Source: Pseudomonas sp. p1(2021b) (GTDB lineage: Bacteria; Pseudomonadota; Gammaproteobacteria; Pseudomonadales; Pseudomonadaceae). Taken from it: a DNA stretch of 64,000 bases. Below, piece after piece: positions 63,780 through 64,000 of this stretch. The stretch spans positions 3,873,001 to 3,937,000 of the forward strand of contig NZ_CP083746.1 of NCBI RefSeq assembly GCF_020151015.1. The letters run 5' to 3'. The translations under genes and the position numbers were made by a program. The notes beneath the pieces are model-generated. The model saw only the letters and a program-made list of their open reading frames with translations. It made no database searches and was not told where the DNA came from. Each line of letters starts with the position of its first letter. Position 1 is the stretch's first letter.

Positions 63780-64000
63780 ATGACTTACATCATTTACGGC
63801 ATCAAAGCCTGCGACACCATGAAAAAGGCACGCACCTGGCTCGAAGACCAGGCCATTGCCTACGAATTCCACGACTACAAGACCCAAGGCATCGACCGCG
63901 ACAGCCTCAACCGCTGGTGCGACGAGCACGGCTGGGAAGTGGTCCTCAATCGCGCCGGCACCACCTTCCGCAAGCTGGATGACGCCAGCAAGGCCAACCT
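63780..64000 (+). CDS. yffB: Spx/YffB-family ArsC-like protein, restored copy (runs off window)
   Basis: At least 73 codons, open to the window edge, starting MTYIIYGIKACDTMKKARTW. The redox Cys11 (GIKACDTMKKA) and the arsenate-reductase-like fold are intact (YEFHDYKTQGIDRDSLNRWC). The first ten codons were supplied by the element: they differ from the stub at 51722 in third positions and two conservative residues. So the integration leaves a full-length protein but with a new promoter and leader. There is no obvious ribosome-binding site. The native function of YffB is unknown; dapD is expected to follow. Confidence 0.85.
   Translation, partial: MTYIIYGIKACDTMKKARTWLEDQAIAYEFHDYKTQGIDRDSLNRWCDEHGWEVVLNRAGTTFRKLDDASKAN
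63798..63821. other. attR: right attachment site
   Basis: GGCATCAAAGCCTGCGACACCATG-type copy matching attL at 20 of 24 bases; shared core AAAGCCTG at 63804-63811. The distance between cores gives an element length of 12,058 bp. Confidence 0.75.

Larger units (their letters stand above)
51746..63803. mobile_element. Degenerate lambda-like prophage / defence-cargo element, ~12.06 kb
   Basis: Bounded by attL and attR inside yffB, with excisionase and tyrosine integrase genes near the right end. It contains lysis genes, remnants of tail genes, C-terminal remnants of recombination genes and a chimeric methyltransferase. Terminase, capsid, replication and repressor genes are absent, so it cannot form virions alone. 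Cargo includes an SDH-type peptidase, a PutAbiC-like protein and an AAA ATPase operon. AT-rich stretches at 58.6-59.6 and 61.9-63.7 kb contrast with the GC-rich phage scraps, pointing to separate origins. Whether xis and int can still excise it is open. Confidence 0.85.

Noticed and set aside
51746..63811. Search for a tRNA as the integration target
   Set aside because: No tRNA-like cloverleaf at either end; the shared core lies in codons of yffB.

Overview
The window is chromosomal DNA of a fluorescent Pseudomonas, most likely of the P. putida group. The evidence is gene order (mutS-fdxA-rsmZ-rpoS-nlpD-pcm-surE-truD-ispF; rpsB-tsf-pyrH-frr-uppS-cdsA-dxr-rseP-bamA-skp-lpxD-fabZ-lpxA-lpxB-rnhB-dnaE-accA-tilS-pyrG-kdsA-eno-ftsB-ispD; map-glnD-dapC), high GC, strong codon bias, and many REP palindromes carrying the GGAGCGGGCTTGTCCCGCG / GGAGCGGCCTTGTGCCGCG cores typical of that group. 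No tRNA, rRNA or CRISPR array was seen.

Regions. (1) 1-1.6 kb: edge of a prophage or R-tailocin locus next to mutS, with a truncated gene, a holin and a divergent, autocleavable LexA/CI-type (PrtR-like) repressor. Both promoter regions of this switch carry clusters of TGCA-centred sites. (2) 1.7-5.0 kb: LysR regulator, APC amino-acid permease, phytanoyl-CoA-dioxygenase-like enzyme. (3) 5.2-17.1 kb: mutS, fdxA, the Gac/Rsm small RNA rsmZ with a distant GacA box, the rpoS-nlpD-pcm-surE-truD-ispF cluster, and the formaldehyde pair fghA-adhC with a divergent LysR gene. (4) 17.2-44.6 kb: a long, almost unbroken leftward block for isoprenoid, glycolysis, KDO, CTP, tRNA-lysidine, fatty-acid, DNA-polymerase, lipid A, outer-membrane-assembly and translation genes. 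It is interrupted only by a 1248-bp IS3-family element inserted inside a REP palindrome between rnhB and dnaE. (5) 44.9-51.4 kb: map-glnD-dapC rightward and a CPA1 Na+/H+ antiporter leftward.

(6) 51.7-63.8 kb: a ~12.06-kb integrated element inside the 5' end of an Spx/YffB-family arsC-like gene downstream of dapC. A stub of the gene lies at the left end. At the right end the element supplies a substitute first ten codons, so the reading frame is restored. The element is a heavily deleted lambda-like prophage. Lysis genes, scraps of tail genes, C-terminal scraps of recombination genes, a chimeric DNA methyltransferase, an excisionase and a tyrosine integrase remain; head, terminase, replication and repressor genes are gone. 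What looks intact is cargo: a small gene plus SDH-type Clp-fold peptidase downstream of a good LexA box, a PutAbiC-like membrane protein, and, between int and attR, an AT-rich two-gene operon coding for an AAA ATPase and a 161-residue protein of unknown family. This last pair is the best candidate for an undescribed (probably anti-phage) system.

All functions are read from motifs and gene context only; no database search was possible. Coding starts were chosen from ribosome-binding sites and family lengths.
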